From Rhyacichthys aspro (Eukaryota > Chordata > Actinopteri > Gobiiformes > Rhyacichthyidae): DNA of 64,000 bases. A model generated the notes under the pieces. The model searched no databases. It was not told the DNA's origin and was given only the letters and a program-made list of their open reading frames with translations. The translations under genes and the position numbers were made by a program. Positions 22,168-33,759 of this stretch are shown here, one piece after another. The stretch lies in assembly GCA_036850595.1 (NCBI GenBank), contig CM072151.1, positions 19,135,307 through 19,199,306 of the forward strand, in the 5' to 3' direction. Position 1 is the stretch's first letter. Every line of letters starts with the position of its first letter.

Positions 22168-23254
22168 TTAAAGCTGCAGTAGGCAGTGTTTGAGCAGAGT
22201 AAACAAACTGCAATTCTTTAGTCAGTCTTTATGTTTATCATTGTGATATAGTGCATTGCCATTTCCTGGAATGTTTTGGCTGGAATGGAGACCAACTCAC
22301 ATAACTTTTGTATTTAGAGCAGGGCTGAAGTGGGGGTCCTGGTTGAGTATTCCAAACCCTAAAGTACAGAAGAAAATAGCTCAGATGGGCTAAAGACAAG
22401 GTTAAAGGTGGGGTAGGCAGATTATGATAGTCCAATTAAAAGAAGCATGTATGACAGCTATTTAAACAGTTTGCTGGAGAGCTGTGTGATTGTATTCTCT
22501 TGTAACAGAATAACAAACGTTTGCTAACTACTTTTATTTATTTTTTTTTACAAAATGCCTACTCTATCTTTAATTATTACAAAGTGATGAAAGTTGCTGC
22601 AAACCTTAAATAAAAAAGGTCAAAAGGTTAGTGTGATGATGCACAATTATTTCATAAATTTTAGCTAAAGGTTCATACCTCAACTTTAAACTATAATTGG
22701 TTAAATAGTGGTAAATATTTGGCACATAGTTAGATGAATAGCTTATCCTGACTTTAAACAACGATAGATTGAAAGGTCCAAGTTTTTATTTTACATGTTG
22801 TCACAAAATTGACTAAATGTATCTTAAATTATTAACAACAGTTACCTACTCTAACCTCAGCACATCAGCATTATTTTTACACAGCGAGACATTATGCCTA
22901 TCCCACCTTTCATTAATGTATATAACACAAATAAAGCTGGTTGCATTGATCACAGTTATTATAGTTTTGAGTATTTACTATATTTTTTATTTATTTATAT
23001 ATTTTTAAAAGATTTTTGGGGGTAATTTTTTGTCTTTTTATGAGAGTCAGAAAACAAGGTGAGAGAGAGAGAGGGGTTTTTATGCAGTGGGGCAAAATGC
23101 CTATTATAGCTTTAATAATTACATTTACAGGTTTGATTTTTATAAAGTGACAGACATAAAGTTATCAGAGTCTACTTCAGAACTACAATGGATTAAAAGG
23201 TCGTTGTTGTTTTTACGCAGTGAAACAAAAACGCCTACACCAGCTTTAATAATT
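22168..23254. mobile_element. Nested inverted-repeat elements with TTAAAG...GTAGGCA ends
   Basis: Left-type ends lie at 22168 (TTAAAGCTGCAGTAGGCAG) and about 22402 (TTAAAGGTGGGGTAGGCAG). Inverted right-type ends lie near 22552 (TGCCTACTCTATCTTTAA), 23086 (TGCCTATTATAGCTTTAA) and 23230 (CGCCTACACCAGCTTTAA). This fits a short element of about 170 bp inside a longer one, or a run of related copies. No transposase frame. Confidence 0.55.
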
Positions 23255-23269
23255 AAATCTAAATAACAA

Positions 23270-23615
23270 TTAGAGAAATGCTACTACGTTGACCGACATA
23301 TTCAGTGCTTTGTGCTCTGTTTGGTCCATAATGAGGCGAAGTGGGGGTCAAGCGGTGGTTTTCAGCGGCGCTCCTTTTTAGCATCTGTGTCTTATCGCTC
23401 CATCAGAGCCCAAGTGTTTCATTCAAAGTGGGACTAGATAGGCCTTGTGTCTGGCTGTTGTTATTGAAATAAACTGGGCCCGACGTGCCCCCCCGGCCTA
23501 CCCCCCTCTTGCCCCTGTCTATTCCGAACAAGTGTATCTTCAGAAACACGCCAGCTTGTTATGGTAATGACCCCCACGGCCCCCCTCATGTGCGTGGGAG
23601 GCTGAGGGTTGCGGG
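23270..23615. promoter_or_regulatory. Candidate enhancer / conserved noncoding element
   Basis: Unique block with CpGs kept (CTACGTTGACCGACATATTC, TCAGCGGCGCTCC) and GTTATTGAAATAAACTGGGC. A C-rich tail to about 23600. Confidence 0.42.
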
Positions 23616-24545
23616 GCTTCAGGTTTTTTTTTTTTTTTTGTAGGGGGACAAACCCACCAGGACATACATGTACAGGCTGTAATAACAAAACAGCTGAAAC
23701 AAGCCAGAAAACAGCTCACCAGATGTACAGGTCAGGAGTGGATTCAGAATGTAACAAAACATACACAATTAAAGAATACAGTTTTGCTTCATAAAAAAAT
23801 ATATAAAACATGAATTAGTGGCTGAATAGACACAATGGCACCAACCAAGATGGACATGCAAATATTCTAGATGTTAATGTTTTTCTTCAGCATCATACTT
23901 TATCATATGCACGACAATCTTTACAATATTTAAACATATATTTTTTCATTTACTTTACTCATCTTTGCTTGAATTTTGAATTAAAAGCAAAAAAGTGTAC
24001 ACATGTAACCCACCAAACCCTACTTTTTGTTTTGTACTCAAATTTTAACTTTGACGATCAATAAGAAGATTTTTTTTGTACAGCACAAATACAAAGGACA
24101 TTTGGTATGCTTTAACAGAGTATTACCTATTACAGTTGTTTGTCGTTGATGTGAAGATTGTCCATTTTCTCCATGTTCCTCTTAAGCCCTTAGTCTATGT
24201 GTCAATAACAATTTATAGCCAGTCCTTTCTCATGGGTGGCTCAGGTTTGCACCATTTTTTTGTAAACAGTATTTTTAACAAGTATATGTCATTTTTATTT
24301 ACAGTACCAGTAGTAATATGTCCTAAGTACATCACCAGACATGTTTTAGGAATAACATAACCCAGTATTTTGACAATAGCTGCATGGATAGCTTCCCCAA
24401 ATTGTACAATTTTAGAACATGTGAATGATTTGCATTTATTTCTCTACATTCTCTCCAGCATGATTGAAATAAGAAGATTTTTTTCCCCCCTAATCGCATT
24501 AAAACACCTAATAAAAGTTCCAAACGCATCAATATCGAAGCACAC
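23616..24545. other. AT-rich spacer, nothing recognised
   Basis: Includes a T-run at about 23624-23639. Otherwise unique AT-rich sequence. Confidence 0.4.
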
Positions 24546-24549
24546 ATCT

Positions 24550-25060
24550 GAGTTTAGCTCTTTGTTGCCGCTGATACTTCCCATCCCTCTCCTCGGCACA
24601 CACTGGCACACACACAAACCCAAACTATTATGTCAGCCCGGCTCGTGGCATATGTGAGATCTTATTTCCATCATTACAAAAATGCCGGGCACAAACTGAC
24701 AAGCATAACCTAAGCACTAAATGGAAATCATCCAATATCTGATGCTAACAACAGCCAACAGTAGGGGGAAAAGTGTCGCTTCTTTGACAAGAGAAATCCC
24801 CGGCAAATAATCCGCGGATGTGGACCGCTTTAGGAGCAACTACTACGACTACTGTGGCCAGGCTTGGAAATATTCCTGTCTGCTCCGATGTAATTAAAAT
24901 AGCAATGCATTCAACCCCCAGACAGCAGCCTCTTTAAAAGCCAATTGTGCGGTTAGATAGAAGAAAAAGTATTGAGGAAAATAAACCGAGAACAATGTCA
25001 AAACTCGGTGTTGAAAGAATAGCGATAAGCATCAGCTATTTAAACAAACCTAATGCTTGA
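24550..25060. promoter_or_regulatory. Candidate enhancer / conserved noncoding element
   Basis: Unique block with TAATTAAAAT (24891-24900) and GCAATGCATTC next to it, and CpG-bearing AATAATCCGCGGATGTGG upstream. Confidence 0.48.
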
Positions 25061-25079
25061 CTGCTTGTTGTGAGCTACA

Positions 25080-25545
25080 TTTCATACATAAAATATGTTC
25101 TGTCACTGATATTGGGCCTTATCTAAAGGGAGAGAGGCAGGCGAAATTTGCAGCCTGTGTGCAAGCAATGGGCTGTTTGTAGAGAGTGATAGAGGCCCAG
25201 AGCTGGAGATGCACGGCCCGATAGCATCTGTCTGTCTGTCAGGCGTGCAAGGCGGGCTGCGGAGGCACAGACAGAGGAGGGTGGAGGGGTCGGGGGGGGC
25301 TGGGTTGGTGGGGGGGCTACGTATGCAGCACACACCAAAAGGGCCCTGCCTCCAGAGGGGGGAAAAAAAGGTGACTCCCAACACACTGCACCCCACCGCC
25401 GCCTCCCGCATCACGCCGGCCCCTGTCAAATGCCAGTTCACTTGTAGGATGTTCCCCAGCGGAGCAGCACAACAAAGACAGGAGTAAACAGGGCCACAAG
25501 CTGCCAGCGCTGCAGTGGGCGGGCCTCGGATGTGTCCAATAAAGA
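25080..25545. promoter_or_regulatory. GC-rich candidate regulatory block
   Basis: Contains a G-rich stretch (about 25275-25315) and CpG-rich CACCGCCGCCTCCCGCATC. Overlapping frames on both strands have no recognisable domain. Confidence 0.33.
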
Positions 25546-25549
25546 GAAA

Positions 25550-26385
25550 GTGAAATACGGTTCAGATTTATTTTGATTGGTGACAACATTGTGAAGGGTA
25601 CCTAAATAAACCAACGTTACTTTGCAAATTTGGGGCCATTCTTTAGGGTACTAGCATCAAGTATGGTAACTAAAGGGTAGAAAAAAAAGTGCAAAGTGCA
25701 CTCTGGTGGGCTGCTTGGATATATCAAACAAAACAGCACAGTTCAATTTTTTTTCTTAAATACTAATCTATGTACCAGTTTTGGGATGTTTTTTTTTCGA
25801 GTTCTAACATAAAGGATTGTAACTAAAGCTTAAAACAAAGCACAATCACACAGACGCGTCCTATAAAAATGCAACACTATAGTTAAGATTGTATGAATTT
25901 TCTCCGACAGTATCATTTGACGTTCTAAAAACTTTCCTGTGCCGCTTTCTCAGCCTTTTTTGGTGTTTCAGTATAGAGATATGTGGTTCATGGGTGGGCC
26001 TTGAAGTTGTCAAACAAAACTGGAACAACGCCATTAGATACAACTGATTTTGCTTTTATTTCGGTGGCTACTGTGACAACATTGTGGGTAAATGTGTCCA
26101 AGAACAAAACAAAACATAAAAAAAAAAAGTGTCACATTATAAAGTGCCCCAAAACAACTGATTAACATGTACAGATTTTGTGGATGGAGCTTGACTAAAG
26201 TTTAATTGGTGAAGAGAATTATCAATTCCATGCACCAACAAGAATAGAAAGCAAAAACATTGGTTGAAAATAAGAACTCTTTATTATTGAAGGCTACATG
26301 CTGCACTAGTCACTCTGAGCTAACATGAACTGTGCCATTTAGTGAGAACAAGGTTATAGGGTTATTGAAATAGCCCTGTTCACAA
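25550..26385. other. Spacer with possible old tandem units
   Basis: Related phrases appear about 200-280 bases apart: GTGGGCGGGCCTCGG (25511), GGTGGGCTGCTTGG (25705) and GGGTGGGCCTTGAAG (25993). The last two are followed by TCAAACAAAAC. Suggestive of degraded tandem copies. No gene. Confidence 0.3.
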
Positions 26386-26389
26386 AGGT

Positions 26390-26600
26390 TGCAGGCTAAA
26401 TGTGAGCCTGTAAGGTGGTGTCCGCTGTGATCCAATCAGAGGCCTGCCTTTATCTCTGTGACCCGCCTCATTATGTGGGTGACCTTGGTGTTAGTGGAGC
26501 GCTCGTGATAAATTAGTCTGCTGATCTGAGAGTAGACCCGCACAGCAAAGTCAAGGCTGCCGATGCCCAGGGGCCACTACTTTTACATGGCACTACATTT
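26390..26600. promoter_or_regulatory. Candidate enhancer / conserved noncoding element
   Basis: Unique block: GATCCAATCAGAGGCC (CCAAT), GGTGACCTTGGTG (nuclear-receptor-like half-sites) and GTGATAAATTAGTCTGC. Confidence 0.42.
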
Positions 26601-27940
26601 CACTTCACACTCACTGGAGGTCATGTGAACTCTGAGGCCTCAATGCATCAGGAAATACAGGATAATTCTCTTTCCCTTCTGGGATAAACAGACATAATAT
26701 ACTCCATTGATGTATGGCACCTTTAGAGACAAGCACCAGCATGTTCACAGTATGTCTCTCAAGGTAACAGACTTCACAAGTACTGCTGAACTCATAATAC
26801 AATATGTGCAGGCATAATATTTGAATGTCTGTACAAATACGGAATAATTCATTACATTTCCATTGTCTGTATTTATCTTGTATTGTTTCTTTTGTTTTTA
26901 CGGCAAATATTTTTGGTTAAATTTAAAGTAGAATGTGGTTAAGGAAAGAAAGTGTAGGAAGCAAAATATAGATGTTACTGCGTTTGGATGATTAGGATTG
27001 GACAAGTTTCTTTGTTACTTAAAAATAGGTTTTAACTTCTTTCTTTCTAATTATTACCTGGATCAATAGGGTCCTAAATGGGTGGGGAAGGAGGAAAGGA
27101 TGGGGCAACTGGGGAAAGGGAAGGTGTTTGAGGGAGGATGGGTGTGGCTATTAACATTAATATGTGTATATGTAATGCCCCTCAGCATTACACCTGCTTG
27201 TTTGACTATGTGACTTAGTAATCCAACTCCCTTTGGAATTTAAAGGAAAACTAATTAAAAAAATGATTGGGAAAAAAGCTTAGGTTAGGTTAAGGGAGAA
27301 TAATGTTTGTTTGTTTTTTTTGGTTTGAACAAAATTAGATGTATAAGTATTAATAAACTACTTTCTATATTACACGCTGCCCTATAAATGTCTGGTTATG
27401 GTATTAGTCAAAGTTACCCTCTAATCTACCCTCTAAACAGACATTTATTCCTCCAATTTTCCATAAAAGCTATTTATATATTGATATGTGAGATCTCATT
27501 GTGGTTTCAGAGTTGAGGCACCAGTTATTCCAACAATAAATAAGCATTTTATTGTTATAAAAAAAAAAAAAAAAGCATTGTACATGTGTCATTCACATGG
27601 AACTTTATTTGTTGGTGCTTCATGTTTCCAGCCTATGTTTTCTGTCCAAACATTGTTATATTCTCAAGGAAACCACTAAACCTTTCACCTTGGTTTTGCC
27701 CATTTACTGATGTCCTTGGTTGGGTTTAGCTGTTTTCGGTGTCGGGCTAATGCAACACATCACGTCCTGCACTGTATCTTAACTCCACCTCAGCCCATCT
27801 CTGCCAGGACAAATAGATGGCTCCCCGTGACTCTCTGAAAGGTATCAAATATTATAGATGGAGTTATAACATTTGCCCAACATCAGGGAAGTTGAGGCCG
27901 ATTATATGAGCAATATTTTCATCTTGTTGCATTTTTAAGT
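26601..27940. other. Intergenic spacer, nothing recognised
   Basis: AT-rich. A purine-rich stretch (about 27075-27150, GGGGAAGGAGGAAAGGATGG-like) and an A-run near 27562. No gene. Confidence 0.4.
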
Positions 27941-27980
27941 AAAACCTACAGTGACACTTTATAACAACTACTACTATTAG

Positions 27981-28282
27981 TTATTCATTCATTCATTTTC
28001 TTCCGCTTAGTCCCATTGGGGGTCGCTGGTGGCTGGAGCCTATCCCAGCAGCTTTGGGCCTTAGGCGGGGCTAGGACTGACACTTAGAGACGAACACTGA
28101 CAGACAACCATTCACTCTCACATTCATCCACTAGGGATACTTTAGATTTGCCAATTGACCTATACATGCATGTCTTTGGGCGGTGGGAGGAAGCCAGAGA
28201 ACCCGGAGAGAACCCACGGAGACCAGAGTTAGCCAACGATGTTTGAGTCGACCGGGATTTGAACTCTCCACCTTCCTACCTA
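27981..28282 (-). mobile_element. SINE, minus strand, inserted in the MITE
   Basis: The same family as 7507-7770. The ATTC tail is at 27983-27996, then the GGGATAGGCTCCAGCC body, then a region (CCCACCGCCCAAAGACATGC on the minus strand) typical of long copies, and a B-box-like GTTCAAATCCCGG at about 28253-28265. The A box is missing, so it is 5'-truncated. Confidence 0.75.
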
Positions 28283-28363
28283 CATTATTAATCACCATTA
28301 AGTTATTAACATTGTTTTAGGCTTGAAAAATAAGCTTGTGTAATTACATATATTTTTTTCCAT

Positions 28364-28432
28364 CACCTATAAACAGTTCATTTATTAATGCATTGTTAAT
28401 TAATGCATTAATAAATAAACTATTTATAGGTG
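28364..28432. repeat. 31 bp hairpin inside the MITE
   Basis: Left arm 28364-28394 and right arm 28402-28432 are inverted copies with 29 of 31 positions matching, around a 7-base loop. The arms begin CACCTATAAA and end TTAATGCATT. Could extrude as a cruciform. Confidence 0.85.
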
Positions 28433-28523
28433 ATATATTTTTAATGCATTGTTAATGACATATTTATTAATACTTTATTACTATTTAATGGTGTGTAGTT
28501 ATTAGAAAGTGTCACCAAACCTA

Positions 28524-28850
28524 AAAAATGACACACAATTGTAAAGTATTAGTCTTATTGAGCCTGGAGAAGAAGGTATTGCACATTGTTGCTGCTGTAG
28601 AGGAACCAGAGGCATCAAGGTATGAGCATAAAGGTCACATACCACTGTTTAAAACAACTTAAAAAAACAAAAACACAAATGTATGCATCAAAAAGTCTCA
28701 TTTATGAATACCATTTTGTCTATACTTGGCAGAAAGGACCTCATTATTTGGACAAGCATATAGAAGGGTTGCCATACTGCCATTTTGGGTCTTCCTTGTC
28801 CCACCTGAGCAGTGTAAACAGGCCGGATATTTAACCAGGATTATCTGTCG
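28524..28850. other. Intergenic spacer, nothing recognised
   Basis: Unique AT-rich sequence. Confidence 0.4.
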
Positions 28851-28854
28851 AAAT

Positions 28855-29245
28855 AAGGTCTGAGATGTGAGATGCTGCCGTGCTGAAAAATTCCATTTGT
28901 CAGCTCAGTGGCTTTCATGAATACTTAAGAACGAGAGGTGGGGGCCAGATCAACTGCTGAGTATCCCCGACTAATTACACTTGTAGAACACAGTCAGGCA
29001 TATGAAAAATAAATATATGCACTTAATTTAAAGAAAGAGGCGCGCTTTACAGGAAAATATTGCATACATTTGGGGGGATTGTGGCTGCTCATGCTAAACA
29101 CAGCGATGAAAGGGGGATTACCAGGAGATGTCTCACTGCGGATGATTGACCTCAGATAAACACGGCCTCACTCTCTTTAAACTGTTTATATATTCGGCTC
29201 AAAATGATCAACAGACGATGATGAGGTTTGAAATTCGACTTGTGA
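28855..29245. promoter_or_regulatory. Candidate enhancer / conserved noncoding element
   Basis: Unique block with TAATTA (28972-28977), CTTAATTTAAAG, AATATTGCATAC, and GATGATTGACCTCAG (PBX/MEIS-like TGATTGA). Confidence 0.5.
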
Positions 29246-30090
29246 GTGGGATATTGTTTTATTAAGATTTTGATTTCTTTACCTTCTATGTTGTTGGAAA
29301 CCAGACAGAAAGGTGCCAAAAGTAGAATGGTACCAATTGGTAGCTTTTAGACTCATGAGTTTCATAGCTGCCTAATATATAAAATATCTTCAGCGTGGCT
29401 TTATCGAGGTCAAGATATTTCGTTTCCAGAGTCCCCAAAGTGATTCTAGATCAAAACATCACCATGGTTCAAATAACCGTCCATTGATCCAGACAAACTC
29501 TTTTCATCACCCATTTTTAATTGATTTTATAAAGAAACACAACCATGGCATCCATATACACTGAGCTGTATTAGTTTTTCTTTTTCCAGGAGACTGTCAT
29601 TTTTGTTTATTGTGAGTAATGTCTCCATATACAGTAACTACTTTATTTTCCCATAACCTGCTTTAATACTATACTATTGGTTTAGCCAAAGAGACACAAA
29701 GTTTATGGGTTTCCACTTTGTTTTTTTATAGAAGTTAATGGGGAACAGCAAAATTGTCTCATGCTGTCATTTTCACATTTTCAAAGTAAAATGATCCAAA
29801 GAAAGCCGCTGCATTTGTAAATGTTGACTACACATGATGTCACTTGTGTAGTCTGTAAATATATGCTAGGATATAGGTAGCTGTAGATTTTCTTTTTTTG
29901 TGATATTTGGGCAAATTTGCAAATGTCACTGTTTCAAAGTACAATTTTAAATATTTTATGGAAACGCAACGCATGTCCCTCGGCTGGGTTTGGACCACCT
30001 CTCTCAGAAGATAAATAAAAGTATCATTGGCAGATGGTAATGTGTAGCCAGTGTTCATTGCACAAATAATAACACAGGTTGTGCAGGAAA
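29246..30090. other. Intergenic spacer, nothing recognised
   Basis: AT-rich unique sequence with no supported feature. Confidence 0.4.
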
Positions 30091-30097
30091 GTGTTGG

Positions 30098-30232
30098 AAA
30101 GTGTGAGGCATCCATCTTTTTGACGCTGCCTCCTCAACAAACCACAGCACAGAAAAAGACAATGGAAATTACAATCTGGTAGAACATCTTCAGCACACTT
30201 TGCAGACCAGTCCAGTCTGTCATCCATCTGCA
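30098..30232 (-). pseudogene. LINE reverse-transcriptase C-terminal remnant
   Basis: Minus-strand translation gives DDRLDWSAK, then after a short deletion and frame change LKMFYQIVISIVFF, CAVVC, a TGA where tryptophan is expected, and GGSVKKMDAS. This order is characteristic of the C-terminal segment of a common fish non-LTR retrotransposon. Broken by a stop, a frameshift and an internal deletion. The clade (L2/CR1-like) is my inference. Confidence 0.65.
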
Positions 30233-30309
30233 GGTTTATAAGTCTGGACTGGAGTATTGTTATTTGCAGACATCTAAATGTAAAACTGCATTTGCTCTTT
30301 TTGTCGCCT

Positions 30310-30720
30310 CTTGTATAATTTAATTTAATTTCAAACTGTGCTCATGAAAGTGGCTGTGGCCGGTGCTCAGTACATCAGTGCATATTGATTACCTCCACCA
30401 ATGACATTCATACAGTCCACACAACGTGCTGAAGGACCTTAAACTTCAAGAAAAAAAAACTCTTAAAGATTATTATGATCAGATATGACAGGAATGCAAA
30501 CAACTGCTTGAAAATCAATGGTGAAGCTAAGCTGCGGTGAGTAATTATTTGTGTGATTAGTATTGATCAGCTTTGTCAGGGCTGTATTTTATTAGTGGAG
30601 ACAGCTGACACACTGCAGGGGCCGGTGTGTGTCTATTAACAAGAGCTGTTATCAATACTTGGTCCAATTCAATCACACAGGCTCTGTTTGGAGGCTTCTT
30701 CTCTTTGTGGAGACTTCAGT
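30310..30720. promoter_or_regulatory. Candidate enhancer / conserved noncoding element
   Basis: Unique block with GTAATTATTTG (TAATTA 30542-30547), TGTGATTAGTATTGATC and the SOX-type CTTTGT (30571-30576), all within 40 bases, then ACAAGAGCTGTTATCAATAC. Confidence 0.5.
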
Positions 30721-31050
30721 GAGAATATTCAGTCCATTCAGATTATGTCAAGTTGATTTCTTTCTCTGCGCTTTTACATAAATGAGATGTGGATTAAAAC
30801 AGTGCTGATTAGGTGTCGGACTATTCTTTCCAATAAAATAGCGGTTGATTTTCATGAAATAATCCACCGTAGAACCATCACAACACTGAGGCCTAATCTT
30901 AAAGTGTTGTTGAAGACATCTCGACCCTGACGGAGATGCAAAACATACTTTCACACATTGGATTACGGCATAAAGGTATGAGCATAGATGTCATGTGTTG
31001 TATATAAAGTTGGAAATATTTTAAATACTAGAATGTTGAAAACCTTATAA
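30721..31050. other. Intergenic spacer, nothing recognised
   Basis: Unique sequence, no supported feature. Confidence 0.4.
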
Positions 31051-31055
31051 ATTGG

Positions 31056-31650
31056 ACTTAAAGCGCCACTTCCTGATTTTATTTCAGTCCGTCTCGGTTT
31101 CAACTCCACCACACACTCCACAACGTCAGCACGGCTACCTTTCCTGCTTTTCTTTTATTTAAAAAAGGAAAACTGGACACAACAAGACATTACATCAAAC
31201 TGAAGTTTTGAGCTTACCTTAAACTCCTAGCTCTGTGTTTAGTGTCTAACCAATGCAATCCTATAATAATCTCCACCTCATTAATTATGAATGAACGCTT
31301 TGAAAAAACATTTACCTGCGTTTGACTTTGCTCCCCTTTTCTCAGTTCGTAATATGTGCTTCTGGACATATCCTGAAATGTGAATTTTCTATGTTGCCTT
31401 CAGGACAAGTCGTCTGTATCTGAATCTCTATGTTTTTCTTTTTTGTGCTGTTTCTCTGTATAAGCAGACATATCCAGAGCTGGAGAAGACACTTTCTCTG
31501 TAGTCATCACTTCCTTGTTGACATTGGTGTAGACCAACGGAACACGTGATTGGCCATAGAACCAGTATATTAAAATCCTTCATAATAAACCCTACTTAAC
31601 CTTTTATATTTTGCAGATCATTCATGTTACAATATGCTGTTAGAATATTA
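31056..31650 (+). repeat. Dispersed repeat family A, copy 2
   Basis: Starts TTAAAGCGCCACTTCCTGA and follows the block order of copy 1 (711-1210) in the same orientation, with an extra about 90 bases near 31440-31550. No coding capacity. Confidence 0.65.
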
Positions 31651-32305
31651 CAGTATTCACAGTTTTCATAAATGCGAAAAAGAAAAAAAATTGTTTATTG
31701 TTTGGTGCTACACATTTTGTTGCAGGTGTCTGATTGAAACATATCCCACTTTTTTGAGAACATGCACCTATGATTGAGTGCTTGCTAATACCAAGTCGCA
31801 ACTTAATATTGAACCCAACATAGAGTTTGTTTTTTCTCATTTTATCAGTGATCTGTTTCAAAGTTGCTAGTTTTATGAGCCTCGTGACACTAACAGAGCA
31901 TCATTTGCAGTTTGCTCCTCTTTTATCATCTTTCCTTAAAGTCGCAAAGAATTGTAAATGGAAACATACATTGAAATGCTCAAAGTTCTTGTAACACAGT
32001 ATTATAGGAGTTAGAATTAACATGAGTGCGAGAAACTCTAATAGCAGCCAACACTAAGCCAATGAAAATAAAATCAATCTTTCATCTGGCAATAGACACC
32101 ATTATTCATAACCTGAAAGTCTTGTTAATCATATGTCACAAATGTTGGTCCATTTTTATCAACTGTTCGTTTCAGGAACAGCTGGAAACCATGGCATGAA
32201 ATAATTGTACTGTAATTATGAAGGAGAGAGTGAATTATTGTACCAACCTGAGCCAAGTGTGTATACAAAACATTAGTTGAGATATTTCTATTATGAGTTA
32301 CCCTG
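31651..32305. other. AT-rich spacer, nothing recognised
   Basis: Unique low-GC sequence. Confidence 0.4.
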
Positions 32306-32309
32306 AGTT

Positions 32310-32770
32310 CTGCAGCCCACATTTTCCATGCTGCGTCCCTGTGTGGCAGCTCTGAGGGAGAAGAGGCTGTGATCGGCGAGACAAGTGAGTGATCTATAGT
32401 TTTTTTCCAGAGACAGATTGTCTGGAAGGTTGCAGAGATTAGTCACATCTGGGGCTTTAAGAATGCTGCAAATTGTGGCCTTTCTTTAACGCAGCCGATA
32501 AGACGTTAAATGAAGGGAGCTGCCTTATCGGTGCGCTGCTCCCCATAAATCACACCAGCCCGCTCCCCCGCTGTACCCCTGGTGGGTTCTATCTGGTGGC
32601 TGGAGAGATCCCACCATCGCGCCACTACCACCGGCACACAACCAGAGCTCTGTTTGTCTCCTGGTTCACTCGGTGTAGACGCTGCACTCTCCCATTAAGT
32701 CTTTTATGCAGGCCATTTAACATTTTAATGCTATCAGCGATGATTGACCAGCTTTGATGACGATGAACAG
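32310..32770. promoter_or_regulatory. Candidate enhancer with inverted GATA pair
   Basis: Unique block. CCGATAAG (32495-32502) and its exact inverse CTTATCGG (32524-32531) flank GACGTTAAATGAAGG. At the right end are CCATTTAACATTTTAATGC and AGCGATGATTGACC. Confidence 0.5.
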
Positions 32771-32779
32771 GAGAAAAGC

Positions 32780-33195
32780 AATGAGAAAATGCTAAATGCT
32801 AAAATAACTCATTAATGGATCAAAACAAACGAATCTGAAAAGATACAATACATTGCTGTAAAGAATCAGCCACGAGTTTAAGAACAAAAACAGGCAAAGA
32901 GGACCAAAAGATGCAAAACAAAGCAAAATTAAACTAAAGAAAAGGTTAAAAACAAACAAAAATAAGATGAAAAAGATGTGAAACAGTTCTATATTGGAAC
33001 AAAACAATGATAAAAGGGCATGGCTAAAAACAGACCACACATGACTAAAAAAAGAATGAAACATGGCTAAAAAGCAAAACAAGGTCAAAAAGAGCCAAGA
33101 AATTCAAACAGTGCTAAAACTGAACAATGACATGATGCAACAAAACAACTACAGTAACAAGACAAAGAAAAACGAACAAAGCTACGCCACAGAAA
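32780..33195. repeat. A-rich degenerate tandem region
   Basis: About 45% A with recurring phrases such as ATGGCTAAAAA, AAAACAAAGCAAAAC and ACTAAAGAAAAG. Produces only low-complexity frames. Confidence 0.5.
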
Positions 33196-33204
33196 TACTT
33201 TTAA

Positions 33205-33710
33205 CAGAGTTAATTTTGTTGACAGATAATTTTCGTCATAGTTTTTGGCAACAACATATTTTTTTAGATGAAAACCAAACGAAAACTTAATAAAAAGTAA
33301 TTAATGTGAATGAAAACGCTGACTATATGCATTGACACTTTCGTCAATCAAAAGGAGGAGGAGACGGGACGCGTTGAGACCAGATCCAATCAGAAATCAC
33401 CTTTTTGAGGGTCGCAGAAGTGACGTCAAATGCAAACTTTTGTTATCCACGGAAGACGACAGGCGATGAAAAGAGAACGGCTTTTAAATATCACACAATG
33501 CTAACTCTTGGGATGAAAAGAAGGGGGTTTATTGCACATTCAGACCTCAATACCAGCTGTAACAAGTCGACTAAATTCTATTATTTAATCGACTAAAACT
33601 AGACTAAAACTAATAAGGATTAGATGACTAAATTATGACTAAAACTAAATTGCATTTGAGTCAAAAGACTAAAACTAAACTAAAATTTGCTGTCAAAATG
33701 AACACTTGCT
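33205..33710. mobile_element. Inverted-repeat DNA transposon, about 0.5 kb
   Basis: The left end GAGTTAATTTTGTTGACAG and the inverted right end (reverse complement AGTGTTCATTTTGACAGCA) are related. Just inside the right end is a run of GACTAAAACTAAACTAAAA units, and the middle holds unique CpG-containing sequence. A pattern I know from many fish genomes. No target duplication identified. Confidence 0.6.
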
Positions 33711-33759
33711 ACTGGTGGCATCTCATTGCAGACTGCAATTCCACACCTCACAGTCCTTT

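Larger units (their letters stand above)
27949..28516. mobile_element. Inverted-repeat DNA transposon (MITE) interrupted by a SINE
   Basis: The left end CAGTGACACTTTATAACAAC pairs with the inverted right end (reverse complement GGTGACACTTTCTAATAAC). The 7-base direct repeat AAACCTA flanks it (27942-27948 and 28517-28523), compatible with a hAT-like 8 bp duplication that has lost one base. No transposase frame. A SINE lies inside the left third, so the original element was about 265 bp. Confidence 0.75.
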
